NCBI GenBank assembly: GCA_963719465.1
Contig: OY970386.1
Coordinates: 434,001 to 498,000, forward strand
Direction of reading: 5' to 3'
Length of the DNA: 64,000 nucleotides
DNA from: JALHUB01 sp963719465
GTDB lineage: Bacteria; Chloroflexota; Dehalococcoidia; DSTF01; JALHUB01
The position numbers and the translations under genes were made by a program. This document shows, piece by piece, positions 8,676 through 16,802 of the stretch (position 1 is its first letter; every line of letters starts with the position of its first letter). Below the pieces are notes generated by a model. The model searched no databases and was not told the DNA's origin. It saw only the letters and a list, made by a program, of their open reading frames with translations.

Positions 8676-9434
8676 TCACTCTTGTGGGTTCCCGGCGCCG
8701 CCGGGCATGGCGCTGACAGGGTACGGCGGCTGGAAGTCGCTATCGCTGACATTGCTGCTATAATCAGTGGCTTCCATCGTCATCTCCGAGCCCTGCACCG
8801 TCTCCTTGACGGACAGGGGAGCGCCGTCGCTGCTCATGCAAAACTCGGCCTGACCGGTAATGCTGGCCGATTGCACCGTGTAGCACTTGGCGTCCTGCCC
8901 CGCTATGCTGCGGCTGCTGGTCGACACGACATTAAGGCTTGGGTCGGCCAGGGTCTTCCCCAGCTGAGAAGCGATCTGACCGGCTCCCTGCCCAGCCTGG
9001 CTCGGCGATGAGAGGCAGATACCACCTGTGCCCACCCCAGGAGAAGCGGTGCAGATGTAGGTCGTGTCGGAACCCATGATCATCGTGGTGGTCCCCTGCT
9101 GGCCCGGAACCAAGCCCGTCATATCCATCCTGAGGTTGTCGCCCTTCTTGTACCAAATCATTGTCCCCTGACTGCCGGCGGCCCCGAAACCGCTGACCTG
9201 GTACGTCACCTTGAAAGTCCCGCTGGCGAACTTGCCTGCCAAGCCACTGAGATCACTGCTCCCCGCTTGAGCCTGGGGACTCACTCCCGCCGTAGGAGTC
9301 TTTCCTGCCTGACTAGTAGCCGCCGGGGCTGTCGGCCCACTTGTCTTTCCCCCTCCGCCGCCTCCGCATGCCCCTGCCATCACGGAAAAGACGACCCCAA
9401 TCCCTACTACAGTGAGTAACTTGGCGGATCGCAT
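8676..9434 (-). CDS. Exported lipoprotein, LppX/LolA-like
   Basis: 252 residues. The N-terminus is a lipoprotein signal with the lipobox AGAC at residues 20-23, then a Gly run and an Ala/Thr/Pro-rich linker. The mature part (from about residue 65) has the alternating strand pattern GTFKVTYQVSG, GTMIWYKKGDNLRMDM, TTMIMGSDTTYIC, and AKCYTV...EFCMSSDGAPLSV. This resembles the half-barrel fold of LolA/LppX-type lipoproteins that bind lipid or hydrophobic ligands. The two cysteine pairs may be disulfides. The start has a strong site (AAGGAGGGG) seven bases upstream. It should be anchored on the outside of the cytoplasmic membrane. The ligand cannot be inferred. Confidence 0.75.
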   Translation of the reverse strand: MRSAKLLTVVGIGVVFSVMAGACGGGGGGKTSGPTAPAATSQAGKTPTAGVSPQAQAGSSDLSGLAGKFASGTFKVTYQVSGFGAAGSQGTMIWYKKGDNLRMDMTGLVPGQQGTTTMIMGSDTTYICTASPGVGTGGICLSSPSQAGQGAGQIASQLGKTLADPSLNVVSTSSRSIAGQDAKCYTVQSASITGQAEFCMSSDGAPLSVKETVQGSEMTMEATDYSSNVSDSDFQPPYPVSAMPGGAGNPQE

Positions 9435-9657
9435 ATCACCCCTCCTTGTGAGAATACCGGCTGCTGCTAGGATACTCGAATAGGCGCCAAGACCGCATCA
9501 TCTGCTGCGTATCCCTCCTCCTGCTGACTCTAAGTGGCGGAAGGCGGGCCTCAAATGTCATTCGCGTCGATGTCCCCAATATCGACGATCTTGGCACTGT
9601 AGGACTTCCAAGGACGACACAACGCACGCATAGTGTGTGGTAATGAGAGTGATGAAC

Positions 9658-10050
9658 TTAGCGCGGCGACCGACGTAGCCAAGCGCGGCACCCCGCAGCT
9701 GCAGCGAATGCCACGATGGCTCCCAGCGCGACCCCTGCCGCGATGGTTGTATCGGATGTGCTAGCGGGTTAACTTGAGGGGCTTGCCAACGCTGTGGCTG
9801 GCAAGAGGACCTTGCCACCGACGAAGCTGGCAGTCGGACCCGGCGTGGACGGGGGCGTGGCAGTTGGCGGGACAGACGTGCCTGTTGCTGCTGGCGCGCC
9901 GGTGTGGGTCGGCAATGGACCTACATTTGGATCCCTTGCTATTCTTCGCGGGCATGGGCTTAGTTGCGTGGATTCCGCGTACTCTCCACTACAACGGCAA
10001 CTGGAACAAACCTTCAAGTAGGAGGCACGCGCTGTCACATTCAGCGACAC
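9658..10050 (-). pseudogene. C-terminal remnant of a membrane-anchored surface protein
   Basis: Read on the minus strand, codons for a Thr/Pro-rich linker (TGTSVPPTATPPSTPGPTAS) lead into VGGKVLLP. An in-frame TAA at 9771-9769 follows, and the same frame then continues as STSDTTIAAGVALGAIVAFAAAAG plus the basic end CRAWLRRSPR, stopping at 9660-9658. Linker, VGGxxxLP motif, single hydrophobic helix and basic tail are the usual C-terminal architecture of anchored exported proteins in Chloroflexota. The stop separates the anchor from the linker, and no N-terminal domain is present, so this looks like a decayed gene end. The stop could be a single substitution. Confidence 0.5.
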
Positions 10051-10059
10051 AATACGCGT

Positions 10060-10671
10060 CTATTCCCATTCGCGCGCTCTCCGAACAAGCCGCACAGATT
10101 GCTCACTCCTGCTCTCATAATCTTTGCAGACACATTTCTCGCGAAGATACTCTGCCTTCTCCTGGCCCAAAGCTAGTGGTAACGATAGAGAGCACTGCTT
10201 CCTGTACTTGCCACCGACTAGGATTCCCAAGCTGACGTGGTAGTGCCCAGCCGTCAACTCGCATGACCTCGTTGTCGAGAAATGAACCGTTCTTGATTCT
10301 GAGGAGTAGCCGTGGATTGCGATAGGTGAGGGATCTGTGGACTCCACGAGCCGCTTGACTCCACTGCTGAGCCAATCACTCTTGTCTTGTTCGAACCCAT
10401 CCCACTGAAACGGAACGTGTTCCTTCTTGCACGAAATGTGCCCCTCCAATCTGACAATGCTCTCTGGTCGAGCGCCATCGTTGGAGAAAGTTATCGGAAA
10501 CACAAGAATAAGCCATTCTCGGTTCGGACCATAGAGTAGGTCAATGCAGTCACCCACGACGGCGCTGATCGCACCGGGCCGCAGATACTGGAAATAGAGC
10601 GTAGCGCCAAGAGAGAACACAGAGATGGCTAGCGCCGCCGTCGCCAGAACGTCGGAGTGTTGCATCGTCAT
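10060..10671 (-). CDS. Hypothetical membrane-anchored protein
   Basis: 203 residues. A single N-terminal hydrophobic segment (about residues 10-32, ATAALAISVFSLGATLYFQYL) is followed by a soluble domain with beta-strand-like segments (WLILVFPITFSNDGA, RTVHFSTTRSCEL, GHYHVSLGILVGG). The layout resembles small bacterial proteins with one signal-anchor helix and a domain of unknown function; I do not recognise the family. GGAGGT lies just upstream of the ATG, and the gene begins 14 bases after the stop of the lysozyme-like gene, so the two form one transcription unit. Confidence 0.6.
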   Translation of the reverse strand: MTMQHSDVLATAALAISVFSLGATLYFQYLRPGAISAVVGDCIDLLYGPNREWLILVFPITFSNDGARPESIVRLEGHISCKKEHVPFQWDGFEQDKSDWLSSGVKRLVESTDPSPIAIHGYSSESRTVHFSTTRSCELTAGHYHVSLGILVGGKYRKQCSLSLPLALGQEKAEYLREKCVCKDYESRSEQSVRLVRRAREWE

Positions 10672-10685
10672 ACCTCCTGTACGGG

Positions 10686-11457
10686 TCAGATGCCCTCCGG
10701 GTCAGGTAGGCTCGGCGGACTCGGGTCAGGCAGGCTCGGCGGAATCGGGTCAGGTAGGCTCGGCGGAATCGGGTCAGGTAGGCTCGGCGGAATCGGGTCA
10801 GGCAGGCTCGGCGGAATCGGGTCAGGCAGGCTCGGCGGAATCGGGTCAGGTAGGCTCGGCGGAATCGGGTCAGGCAGGCTCGGCGGAATCGGGTCAGGCA
10901 GGCTCGGCGGAATCGGGTCAGGCAGGCTCGGCGGAATCGGGTCAGGCAGGCTCGGCGGAATCGGGTCCGATGGGCTCGGCGGCGGCGCGCCACCCCCGTA
11001 CAGCTCAAGCGCTGTCTCTGGCGTCGGGTTGTCCCAGAACTCCTTTGGCTTTTCGGCATACGCTGCGATCAGCGCCTGTGCGGTCGCCGGGTCCTGGCCT
11101 TCTGGCATCTCCGCTACTCTCTCAGCTGCCCTAGTGAAGTCTGGCACCATCCAGAGGGCCGCCTGGTAAGGGTCGGCTGCCTGCGCACGACCGATCCGCA
11201 TGTCATCGGCGTCGCGCACGCGCCAGCCGTCCTGGTCCGGGTCGTTGTGGGTATTGAAGTTGATCTGCCACGGCCCAACGGCATCGCCGTTGTCGCCAAC
11301 ATTAGGGCCGTTCCCGCTTGTGCCCCATGGGCCTGTCGTGCCACCTTCACCCCTTCGCAGCCGCCCACATCGCGCCCTGGATTACGGGGTCATCCGTTGC
11401 ACCAAGGATGGCCTTACCGACGTCTGTGTTCTCGGCGCCGTCTGGTAGTCCGCTCAT
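10686..11457 (-). pseudogene. Lysozyme/transglycosylase-like protein with PDPIPPSL repeats, one frameshift
   Basis: The start at 11457 has AAGGAGG seven bases upstream and encodes MSGLPDGAENTDVGKAIL...WAAAKG. The frame then hits TGA at about 11352. Removing one G from the GGGG run at about 11354 joins it to GEGGTTGPWGTSGNGPN, DAVGPWQINFNTH, and later DPYQAALWMVPDFTRAAERV. The GPWQIN motif and the alternation of Gly-rich loop and helices resemble lysozyme-like or phage-type transglycosylase domains (compare GLMQIN-type motifs), with the glutamate of GEGG a candidate catalytic residue; this is inference. The C-terminus is about eleven PDPIPPSL octapeptides. Repaired length is 256 residues. No signal peptide is visible. 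The frameshift lies in a homopolymer and may be an assembly error. Confidence 0.5.
10700..10976. repeat. 24-bp tandem repeat array (PDPIPPSL)
   Basis: About eleven 24-bp units of the form GGCAGGCTCGGCGGAATCGG plus GTCA, differing mainly at a C/T in the third base of the unit. They encode the octapeptide tail of the lysozyme-like protein on the minus strand. Near identity points to recent expansion. Confidence 0.9.
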
Positions 11458-11488
11458 GGTTCGCCTCCTTGTCTCCACAGGGTGATAA

Positions 11489-11518
11489 ATACTAACACGG
11501 TTTGATGACCAACGTCAA
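11489..11518 (-). promoter_or_regulatory. Sigma-70-like promoter of the lysozyme-like operon
   Basis: Minus strand: TTGACG (11518-11513), 18-base spacer, TAGTAT (11494-11489). It would give a leader of about 25 bases before the ATG at 11457. Confidence 0.55.
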
Positions 11519-11521
11519 TTG

Positions 11522-11610
11522 GCCTGCCCCCGAAAACGAGTCCACCCTCCATGTTACTCGTACAGGCGTCATCTCGTTTGACAGAGCCAAGTTTCCCGCC
11601 GACGGCAACG
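11522..11610 (+). repeat. Dispersed repeat copy A (full length)
   Basis: Best full copy: CTGCCCCCGAAAACGAGTCC, then ACCCTCCATGTTACTCGTAC, then AGGCGTCATCTCG, TTTGACAGAGCCA and finally ACGGCAACGCTGCC. It is non-coding in any convincing frame and shares all blocks with copies near 20.4, 42.1, 8.5 and 40.2 kb. Confidence 0.7.
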
Positions 11611-11626
11611 CTGCCTCGTCGAGAGT

Positions 11627-11888
11627 CTAGCCGAAGAAGCCAATCGCGTCGTCTGAAGCCTGCTGCGCAATTCTCTCTCGCTCATGCGGTGATAAGGGGC
11701 CCGCTCTCGCCGCCTCCCGGACCGTCCTCCGCGCTCGCGAAGCGGCTATGTCCTGCGCCGTCTTGGTGTAGTCGGGGGAGCCCGAGTAGCAAATCGTCCT
11801 GCGTGCTGGCCAGAGTCGTCCAAAACCCATATATCGTCGTCGTGGCAGCCAAATCTGCTGGTCCAATCGGCTGATGGCCGATAGTCAT
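11627..11888 (-). pseudogene. Small hypothetical gene with one frameshift
   Basis: The ATG at 11888 opens MTIGHQPIGPADLAATTTIY...DDLLLG. Deleting one C from the CCCCC run at about 11778 joins it to LPDYTKTAQDIAASRARRTV and the ending HERERIAQQASDDAIGFFG. The joined product of about 86 residues is far more protein-like than either half (helical, charged, consistent codon use). I recognise no family. It lies directly downstream of the radical SAM gene on the same strand. Confidence 0.35.
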
Positions 11889-11952
11889 TGCTGCCCTACG
11901 GTCGTTTGCTCGTCTTGTCCAGCAGCAGCGTCAGCCTAGCCAAGTCCGCCGG

Positions 11953-13587
11953 TCAGGCGTGCGCCTCGAGCGCTCCAAGTAGAGCCTGCCGGTTAGCCGT
12001 GACAAAGGCGTTCCTCTCCCGCACCAACCGCTCGACAGATTCTTCGCGCTGCCTTGAAAGGTCCTCTTTGGAGACAGAAGGCGAGGTGCGCTCGGACTTG
12101 CACTGATCTGCCAGTTCTTCGACCGTAGTAAAGAGAACCTCGTTGCTCGCTCGCGTAATCTGCCGCAGTGTCTTCTTGTAACCTGCAAGGCCCGGCAGCG
12201 ATGGTGTAAAATGTTCCATGATCGCGAACTCAAACCAGGCGAACTTAAGTTGCCTCGCGAGCGCCTGTACGCCCATGATCCAGCCAGTGACAATAAGCGC
12301 CTCGTTAACCTCTTCAAAGAATACTTCCAGGCGGGGGTCGAGGAAGTCGTAGTCGGGGTTCAGGACGTTGCCACGGAGCCGGCCCGATCGCCGTAGTTCT
12401 TCCTTGATTGGCGTGCCGTCGTAGGGGATCATACGGCAGAATTCAGCCGGCGCTGAGCCATCGCCGACGATTTGTCGTAGAAACCTGACGTTCTCAAAGA
12501 TTGATTCGAAAGTGCTCGCCGGCTCGAGCAACATGAAACCGAAGTCGAAGTAGATGCCCAGCTCGTTGAGGATTTCAATCGCCCTTAGGTTCTGATCCAC
12601 CGTGGTCTGTTTGTGGAGACTCCGCAGTCCCTCTTCACTGCCCGACTCCAGCCCCATATAAACGTGGCAGAGGCCCGCCTCTCGCATGTTTGCCAGTAGG
12701 CCTGTCTCCACAGCGTCCGCACGGCAGCTAATCTTCCACACAACCCTCCCGACAAGGTCCTGATTCGCAATCTCCTCGAGAAGTTCGCGGCACCAGCGAT
12801 GCCAAACTGGACCGGCCATCGGAAAATCGTCATCCTGAAACGCCAGGACAGTTGCACCCAGTTCGTCATACAGCTTCCGCATCTCGCGCGCCACCTCGGA
12901 GGGCCTGCGTGTTCGCACCACCTTCCCGAGCGCACTGCGATAAAACATGTGGATCGAGCAGAACGAACACGTCTTGGCGCAGCCGCGGCTCGCGACGAGT
13001 TGCGCATATACGCGTCCCAGGATTGACACGGTGGCGACCGCATGATGTGGATTTGGATTTGGCAGCTGGTCGATGTCCGCGAGAAGCGGCCGTAGAGGAT
13101 TGCTGACCAGGCGCGTTCCGTCCCTGTACGCGATCCCATCTGCGGCCTGCCATCTACCCCCCAGGCTGAGGATGTCCACCAGCTCAAGGAGTGTGAGTTC
13201 TCCTTCGAAACGCACGATGCTGTCAAATTGTGGGACCAGCGTCAGGGTCTCTGCCGGGCTGAGGCTCGGGAAGTGGCCTCCAACTGTGAAGTGGCAGGTC
13301 ACCCCATTCGACCGCAGGTAGCGCGCCAGGCTTCCGAATCGATTGATGTAGAACTGGAAGATTAGGGAGAAGCCGACCAAGACCGGGTTTGCCCGCCGAA
13401 TGGTCGCTAAGATCGCATCTGGCGGATCTTCGCAGTCGACAACCTCGACTGTGTAGCCAAACCTTGCAAGGATCGCGGCAAGGTACCCGAGGCCCAAGTT
13501 CCCCTGCGGTTTGAAGCCAATGAGGACTACCGAGCGTGATACATCGCGCGGTCGGGCGGCCGCCAGCGCGAGCGGCGGTAAGCTCAT
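11953..13587 (-). CDS. B12-binding radical SAM protein
   Basis: 544 residues. Residues about 20-150 form a cobalamin-binding-type Rossmann domain (GLGYLAAILARFGYTVEVVD, LVGFSLIFQF, FTVGGHFPSLSP). A radical SAM domain follows with the cluster motif C-AKT-C-SF-C at about residues 208-215 and the glycine-rich SAM region later (VYMGLESGSEEGLRSLHKQ). The last about 170 residues are an extra C-terminal part. Proteins with this layout methylate or rearrange unactivated carbons, or build methylthiolated or tetrapyrrole products; the substrate cannot be told here. It starts 39 bases downstream of the small gene at 13627-13956, so they may be co-transcribed. The frame is intact, unlike several exported genes nearby. 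Confidence 0.85.
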   Translation of the reverse strand: MSLPPLALAAARPRDVSRSVVLIGFKPQGNLGLGYLAAILARFGYTVEVVDCEDPPDAILATIRRANPVLVGFSLIFQFYINRFGSLARYLRSNGVTCHFTVGGHFPSLSPAETLTLVPQFDSIVRFEGELTLLELVDILSLGGRWQAADGIAYRDGTRLVSNPLRPLLADIDQLPNPNPHHAVATVSILGRVYAQLVASRGCAKTCSFCSIHMFYRSALGKVVRTRRPSEVAREMRKLYDELGATVLAFQDDDFPMAGPVWHRWCRELLEEIANQDLVGRVVWKISCRADAVETGLLANMREAGLCHVYMGLESGSEEGLRSLHKQTTVDQNLRAIEILNELGIYFDFGFMLLEPASTFESIFENVRFLRQIVGDGSAPAEFCRMIPYDGTPIKEELRRSGRLRGNVLNPDYDFLDPRLEVFFEEVNEALIVTGWIMGVQALARQLKFAWFEFAIMEHFTPSLPGLAGYKKTLRQITRASNEVLFTTVEELADQCKSERTSPSVSKEDLSRQREESVERLVRERNAFVTANRQALLGALEAHA

Positions 13588-13626
13588 GTCCCGGATTGCC
13601 TCAGCGGCAGAGCCTGGGTCAGACGG

Positions 13627-13956
13627 CTAGCGTGCGGGTTGCTCGAATTGTCCGCCAATATTTCGCAGGCTGGTTAGGCTAATCTCTCCTATCTTTTTGT
13701 CTGCCTCCAGCCACACCTCTCGTATCTTCTTGTCTGCCTCCAGGCACACCTCTCCTATCTCTATCCGCGTCCGTATGACCTGTGCCCCAAGCCCGGGGTT
13801 CACTTTCTCGTCTATCCCTCCAGCGAGGACCAGACTCAGGATGTCGCTTGGCGGGTCTCCAGTCGGAACGATGTGGACATGAAAAGGGTATCTGTGGTGG
13901 TATTTGTAGTACTGAAACGGCCATTCGAGAAGATCTGGACGGTCCTCTCCTGTCAT
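13627..13956 (-). CDS. Hypothetical protein with short internal heptad-like repeat
   Basis: 109 residues. The N-terminal half is rich in aromatic residues (WPFQYYKYHHRYPFHVHIVP). The C-terminal half contains two near-identical copies of a charged unit, CLEADKKIREV and WLEADKKIGEI, probably a short coiled coil. Its ATG follows GGGAGGTGCCCA, a good ribosome site. It precedes the radical SAM gene by 39 bases and could be its small partner, but nothing in the sequence proves that. Confidence 0.55.
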   Translation of the reverse strand: MTGEDRPDLLEWPFQYYKYHHRYPFHVHIVPTGDPPSDILSLVLAGGIDEKVNPGLGAQVIRTRIEIGEVCLEADKKIREVWLEADKKIGEISLTSLRNIGGQFEQPAR

Positions 13957-14467
13957 TGGGCACCTCCCTGTTGAGATTCGCTCCTTGCCGCACGCTCTCC
14001 ACTCTAGAGGAGCACTAAGGTTTCGCCTTTTCGTCGGAATGGATTATAGCACCATTGTCAAGAGGTGCATAAGGACAAATGGGCTGTTCGGCAAGTAGCC
14101 ACCGGTAATCGATCTTCCTGTTTGGTTCAACAGTGCGGCGACTATGGCGCTGCCTGGGCGATTGTCAACGTAGAGGCTGTGAGGGATTCAAACCTTTGAT
14201 TCCCCAGTTTCGCTGCCTGTTACGCTCCTGCAGCGCCCTGATACTAGGTAGGCGTGAACTCGGAGCAAGTGCACTTCTTCGTCGGATCGCCGGAGAAGCC
14301 GCAAGAACAGCCAGCTGGCAGCGTTCCTTTTCCGTCACGATGGGGACATCGTGTCAGGGTGAGAAACCCGTATTCCGCCATAGACTCCCACCTGAATTTG
14401 CGCCCTCGCATATTCTGCTGTAGATGACGACCATTCCGGCAATGGCGTGAACCTCCGGTAGGCGCAA
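13957..14467. other. Gene-free stretch
   Basis: No convincing gene. TATAAT (14050-14045, minus strand) lies close upstream of the 13956 gene, but the nearest TTGACA is only 7 bases away. At about 14187-14210 there is an imperfect hairpin (GGGATTCAAA / TTTGATTCCC), which is not a tRNA. Confidence 0.4.
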
Positions 14468-14495
14468 TTGACAAATCACAGAGTAGCTGTATACT
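14468..14495 (+). promoter_or_regulatory. Sigma-70-like promoter of the TPR gene
   Basis: TTGACA (14468-14473), 16-base spacer, TATACT (14490-14495). Start of transcription would be near 14502, giving a leader of roughly 120 bases to the ATG at 14625. Confidence 0.65.
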
Positions 14496-14624
14496 TTTGG
14501 CCATGTTGGATGTTGATCTGTCGCTGTTGACAGGCCGGGCCCTTACCTCACGGTTAGCTCTTTTCTGGTGTGGCGCTCCCCAGCATCAAGACCCTAGGTC
14601 GGGACATCAATAAGGGGGTGTTCG

Positions 14625-16055
14625 ATGGTTCCATCAGGAGAGCCGAGCAAGGAGACAATTGGGAATGCCTTCCGCGGCGACGACTTCGCCATTCGGGCCC
14701 TGGCAATCTGGGCTCAATCCCTGGCGGACGCCGAAGAGATCCACTTGGCAGAGGTCCTCCTAGATAGACTTTCCGTCCAACTCCTCACCATCGACGGAAG
14801 CGAATGGGTACTGGCCTACGTCTATTTCGCTCTCGGACGCATCTTCACGAAATGTGATCGGCACCTGGACGCAGCTGCCTTGTTCAAGCGAGCGTACGAG
14901 CTACACGGCGAGGGCAATCGAATGCAACTGCCGTGCGCAGCGAACCGCGCGCTTGCGCTGACCAGAGCTGGGGTGGACCGCCATCTTGTTGAATGCGAGT
15001 TTAAGAAAGAGCTTCGCGACAAGGAGATTGACGAAGTCAAACAATTTCCAAGCGCCCTGCTGCCCCTCGGAGTGCTTCACTTTGCCGTTGGAGACTACCC
15101 TACCGCCAAGAGACTCTGGGAAAAAGCCGAGAAGGCGAACGGGGCGAAGAAGGCGGATCAGCTAGCTGCGTCAGCAGCACTCAATCTCGCCAACCTGCAT
15201 ATCGCCAACGGAGACTTAGACTCCGCGAAGAAGAGCATCGACGAGGCTGCGAGCAGATGGGCCGGCATCGTAAACACAACCACATTCGGCATAACTGAGG
15301 CTGATCTGGCAATTGCCCGGTCCAAATGGAGTGAGGCGGACAATTGTCTCGACGGGGTGCTCAAGAAAGAGCCCACCAGGCCCCGGGCGCTCTATCGAAA
15401 GGGCGTGGTAGCCAGCCGGCAACAGAAGTGGGAAGAAGCGGAGAGATGGTTCCAAGAGACCATCTCCGTAGCTCCGTGGCATGCAAAGGCCCAGACCGAC
15501 CTGGGAAGGATTCAATTGGCGCGCGAGGGAGCCGGCCCGAGACCTGGCTTGCTGGGGCTAAGCTGGTGCCGGCGGCTTCTTCTCAGCGTGCCGATGCTGC
15601 TGGCCGGACTCGCTATTGCACTTACTGCGGCATGGTGTCAGCCTGATCAGGTTACGACCACGAGAACCTGGGGCACGTCGGCGACGCCGACTTCAGCATC
15701 CACAACCGCGACCGCCGTGCAGACACCGGGCACTGGGGGAGCCCAGGCCTTGACCGCCAACGCAGCACCGGCAAGCGAGGCAACGCAGGCGACAGTCACT
15801 GAGACCGCAGGCCCTGCCGTCGCCACACCAACCCCTTCCACAGTTACCGAACAGCGCGTCCAGACAGGCTTCCATGACGTCTCGGCGGGGGTCGTGACAA
15901 TCGCCTCCTTGATCATTGCGATTGGCGTCATCATATTCTTCTTGCCAGAAGTGAAGACGATAACGTGGGGTGGATTCGCATTGACTCCTCTTGACATTCC
16001 TCCTCCAAGGCCCTTCTTCAGCGACTTGGATCTCGGAGGGGAGGTGGAGAACTAG
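14625..16055 (+). CDS. TPR-repeat protein with two C-terminal membrane helices
   Basis: 476 residues. Residues about 20-300 are helical pairs with TPR spacing (for example YVYFALGRIFTKCDRHLDAA, ALYRKGVVASRQQKWEEAER, HAKAQTDLGRIQLA). A membrane segment follows (RRLLLSVPMLLAGLAIALTAA), then a Thr/Ala/Pro-rich linker of about 60 residues (TSASTTATAVQTPGTGG), a second helix (VVTIASLIIAIGVIIFFLP) and a short hydrophobic tail. With the TPRs in the cytoplasm the linker would be outside, so the protein could relay a surface contact to a cytoplasmic complex; this is inference. The only well-supported gene on the plus strand between the minus-strand blocks, with its own promoter. Confidence 0.75.
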   Translation: MVPSGEPSKETIGNAFRGDDFAIRALAIWAQSLADAEEIHLAEVLLDRLSVQLLTIDGSEWVLAYVYFALGRIFTKCDRHLDAAALFKRAYELHGEGNRMQLPCAANRALALTRAGVDRHLVECEFKKELRDKEIDEVKQFPSALLPLGVLHFAVGDYPTAKRLWEKAEKANGAKKADQLAASAALNLANLHIANGDLDSAKKSIDEAASRWAGIVNTTTFGITEADLAIARSKWSEADNCLDGVLKKEPTRPRALYRKGVVASRQQKWEEAERWFQETISVAPWHAKAQTDLGRIQLAREGAGPRPGLLGLSWCRRLLLSVPMLLAGLAIALTAAWCQPDQVTTTRTWGTSATPTSASTTATAVQTPGTGGAQALTANAAPASEATQATVTETAGPAVATPTPSTVTEQRVQTGFHDVSAGVVTIASLIIAIGVIIFFLPEVKTITWGGFALTPLDIPPPRPFFSDLDLGGEVEN

Positions 16056-16211
16056 ACCTCGCTGCAGTGCGAAGACTCCCGGATTGGCGACCTTTGGGAG
16101 TACCACATCTCGATTCTTCCCCGGGGCGTTTGCCCATTCTGTCGGGAGCATACACAGAAACGGTACCGCACACCATCAAGACTTAGTGTCGGGTCTACGT
16201 GGGCAGACAGG

Positions 16212-16661
16212 TCAGGGGTCGCGGTGAGCCTCTAGGAGCTTCCTCATCATGTCGACGTTGTCCTCATCGGCCTCAGGGAGCTCGATCTCGCCGGCGTAGC
16301 GTTGGAGACCCTGACGGACGTCCTCAAGCTTCTCCTTTGCCGTGTCGAGAGTCCGACGATTGATGGGGACCAGGGGGTCGTCGATCCCGAACTTCTCCGC
16401 CACCTCTCCAATGACAATCTCAGCCGCTCGGAGCTCGCTGTGACGCCGAACGACTCCGTTGCGCAGCGTCTCCAGAAGTGCTCCGCTTATCCGGTCTGGC
16501 TTCTGTGCCTGCGTGAACGGGAGGTCGAGACGGGGAACATGTAACCGCTCCGCCAGCGTCTGCTGGACGAGCGAAAGCTCGTCGCGCAGGAAGCTCACCT
16601 TCTCTGCCTCGCTGTCCGGGAAGACCTCATAGGCACGACACCAGTCGGGGAAGTCCCGCAC
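16212..16661 (-). CDS. Hypothetical helical protein downstream of the type IIG-like enzyme
   Basis: 149 residues from a GTG start. The sequence is predominantly helical and charged (DSEAEKVSFLRDELSLVQQT, RRTLDTAKEKLEDVRQGLQR) and ends NVDMMRKLLEAHRDP. The reading frame stays open upstream of the GTG for some distance without obvious protein character, so the start is uncertain, and it may be the 3' remnant of a longer gene. About 100 bp of its 3' end is duplicated at 40268-40370. It follows the restriction-methylation gene on the same strand, about 140 bases away, so a linked role is possible but unproven. Confidence 0.45.
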   Translation of the reverse strand: MRDFPDWCRAYEVFPDSEAEKVSFLRDELSLVQQTLAERLHVPRLDLPFTQAQKPDRISGALLETLRNGVVRRHSELRAAEIVIGEVAEKFGIDDPLVPINRRTLDTAKEKLEDVRQGLQRYAGEIELPEADEDNVDMMRKLLEAHRDP

Positions 16662-16802
16662 ACTATGACCTGATCGTGTCGGTTCTGCTGAGAGGCATTC
16701 AGGCTGGCAGAATGGGGTAGTCCCGACTGCAGAGGCACAAAGGCCCAGGAGTGTCGAACGGCGTCGTCAGCCGGGTCGTCCCACTTCTCACGGTACAGCT
16801 AC

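Noticed and set aside
14040..14065. TTGACA and TATAAT on the minus strand upstream of the 13956 gene; a similar pair near 5835-5852
   Set aside because: The spacing is only 7 bases in both, too short for a sigma-70 promoter.
14150..14240. tRNA-like stretch with GGGATTCAAACC
   Set aside because: No acceptor stem or anticodon arm can be drawn; it is only a short imperfect hairpin.
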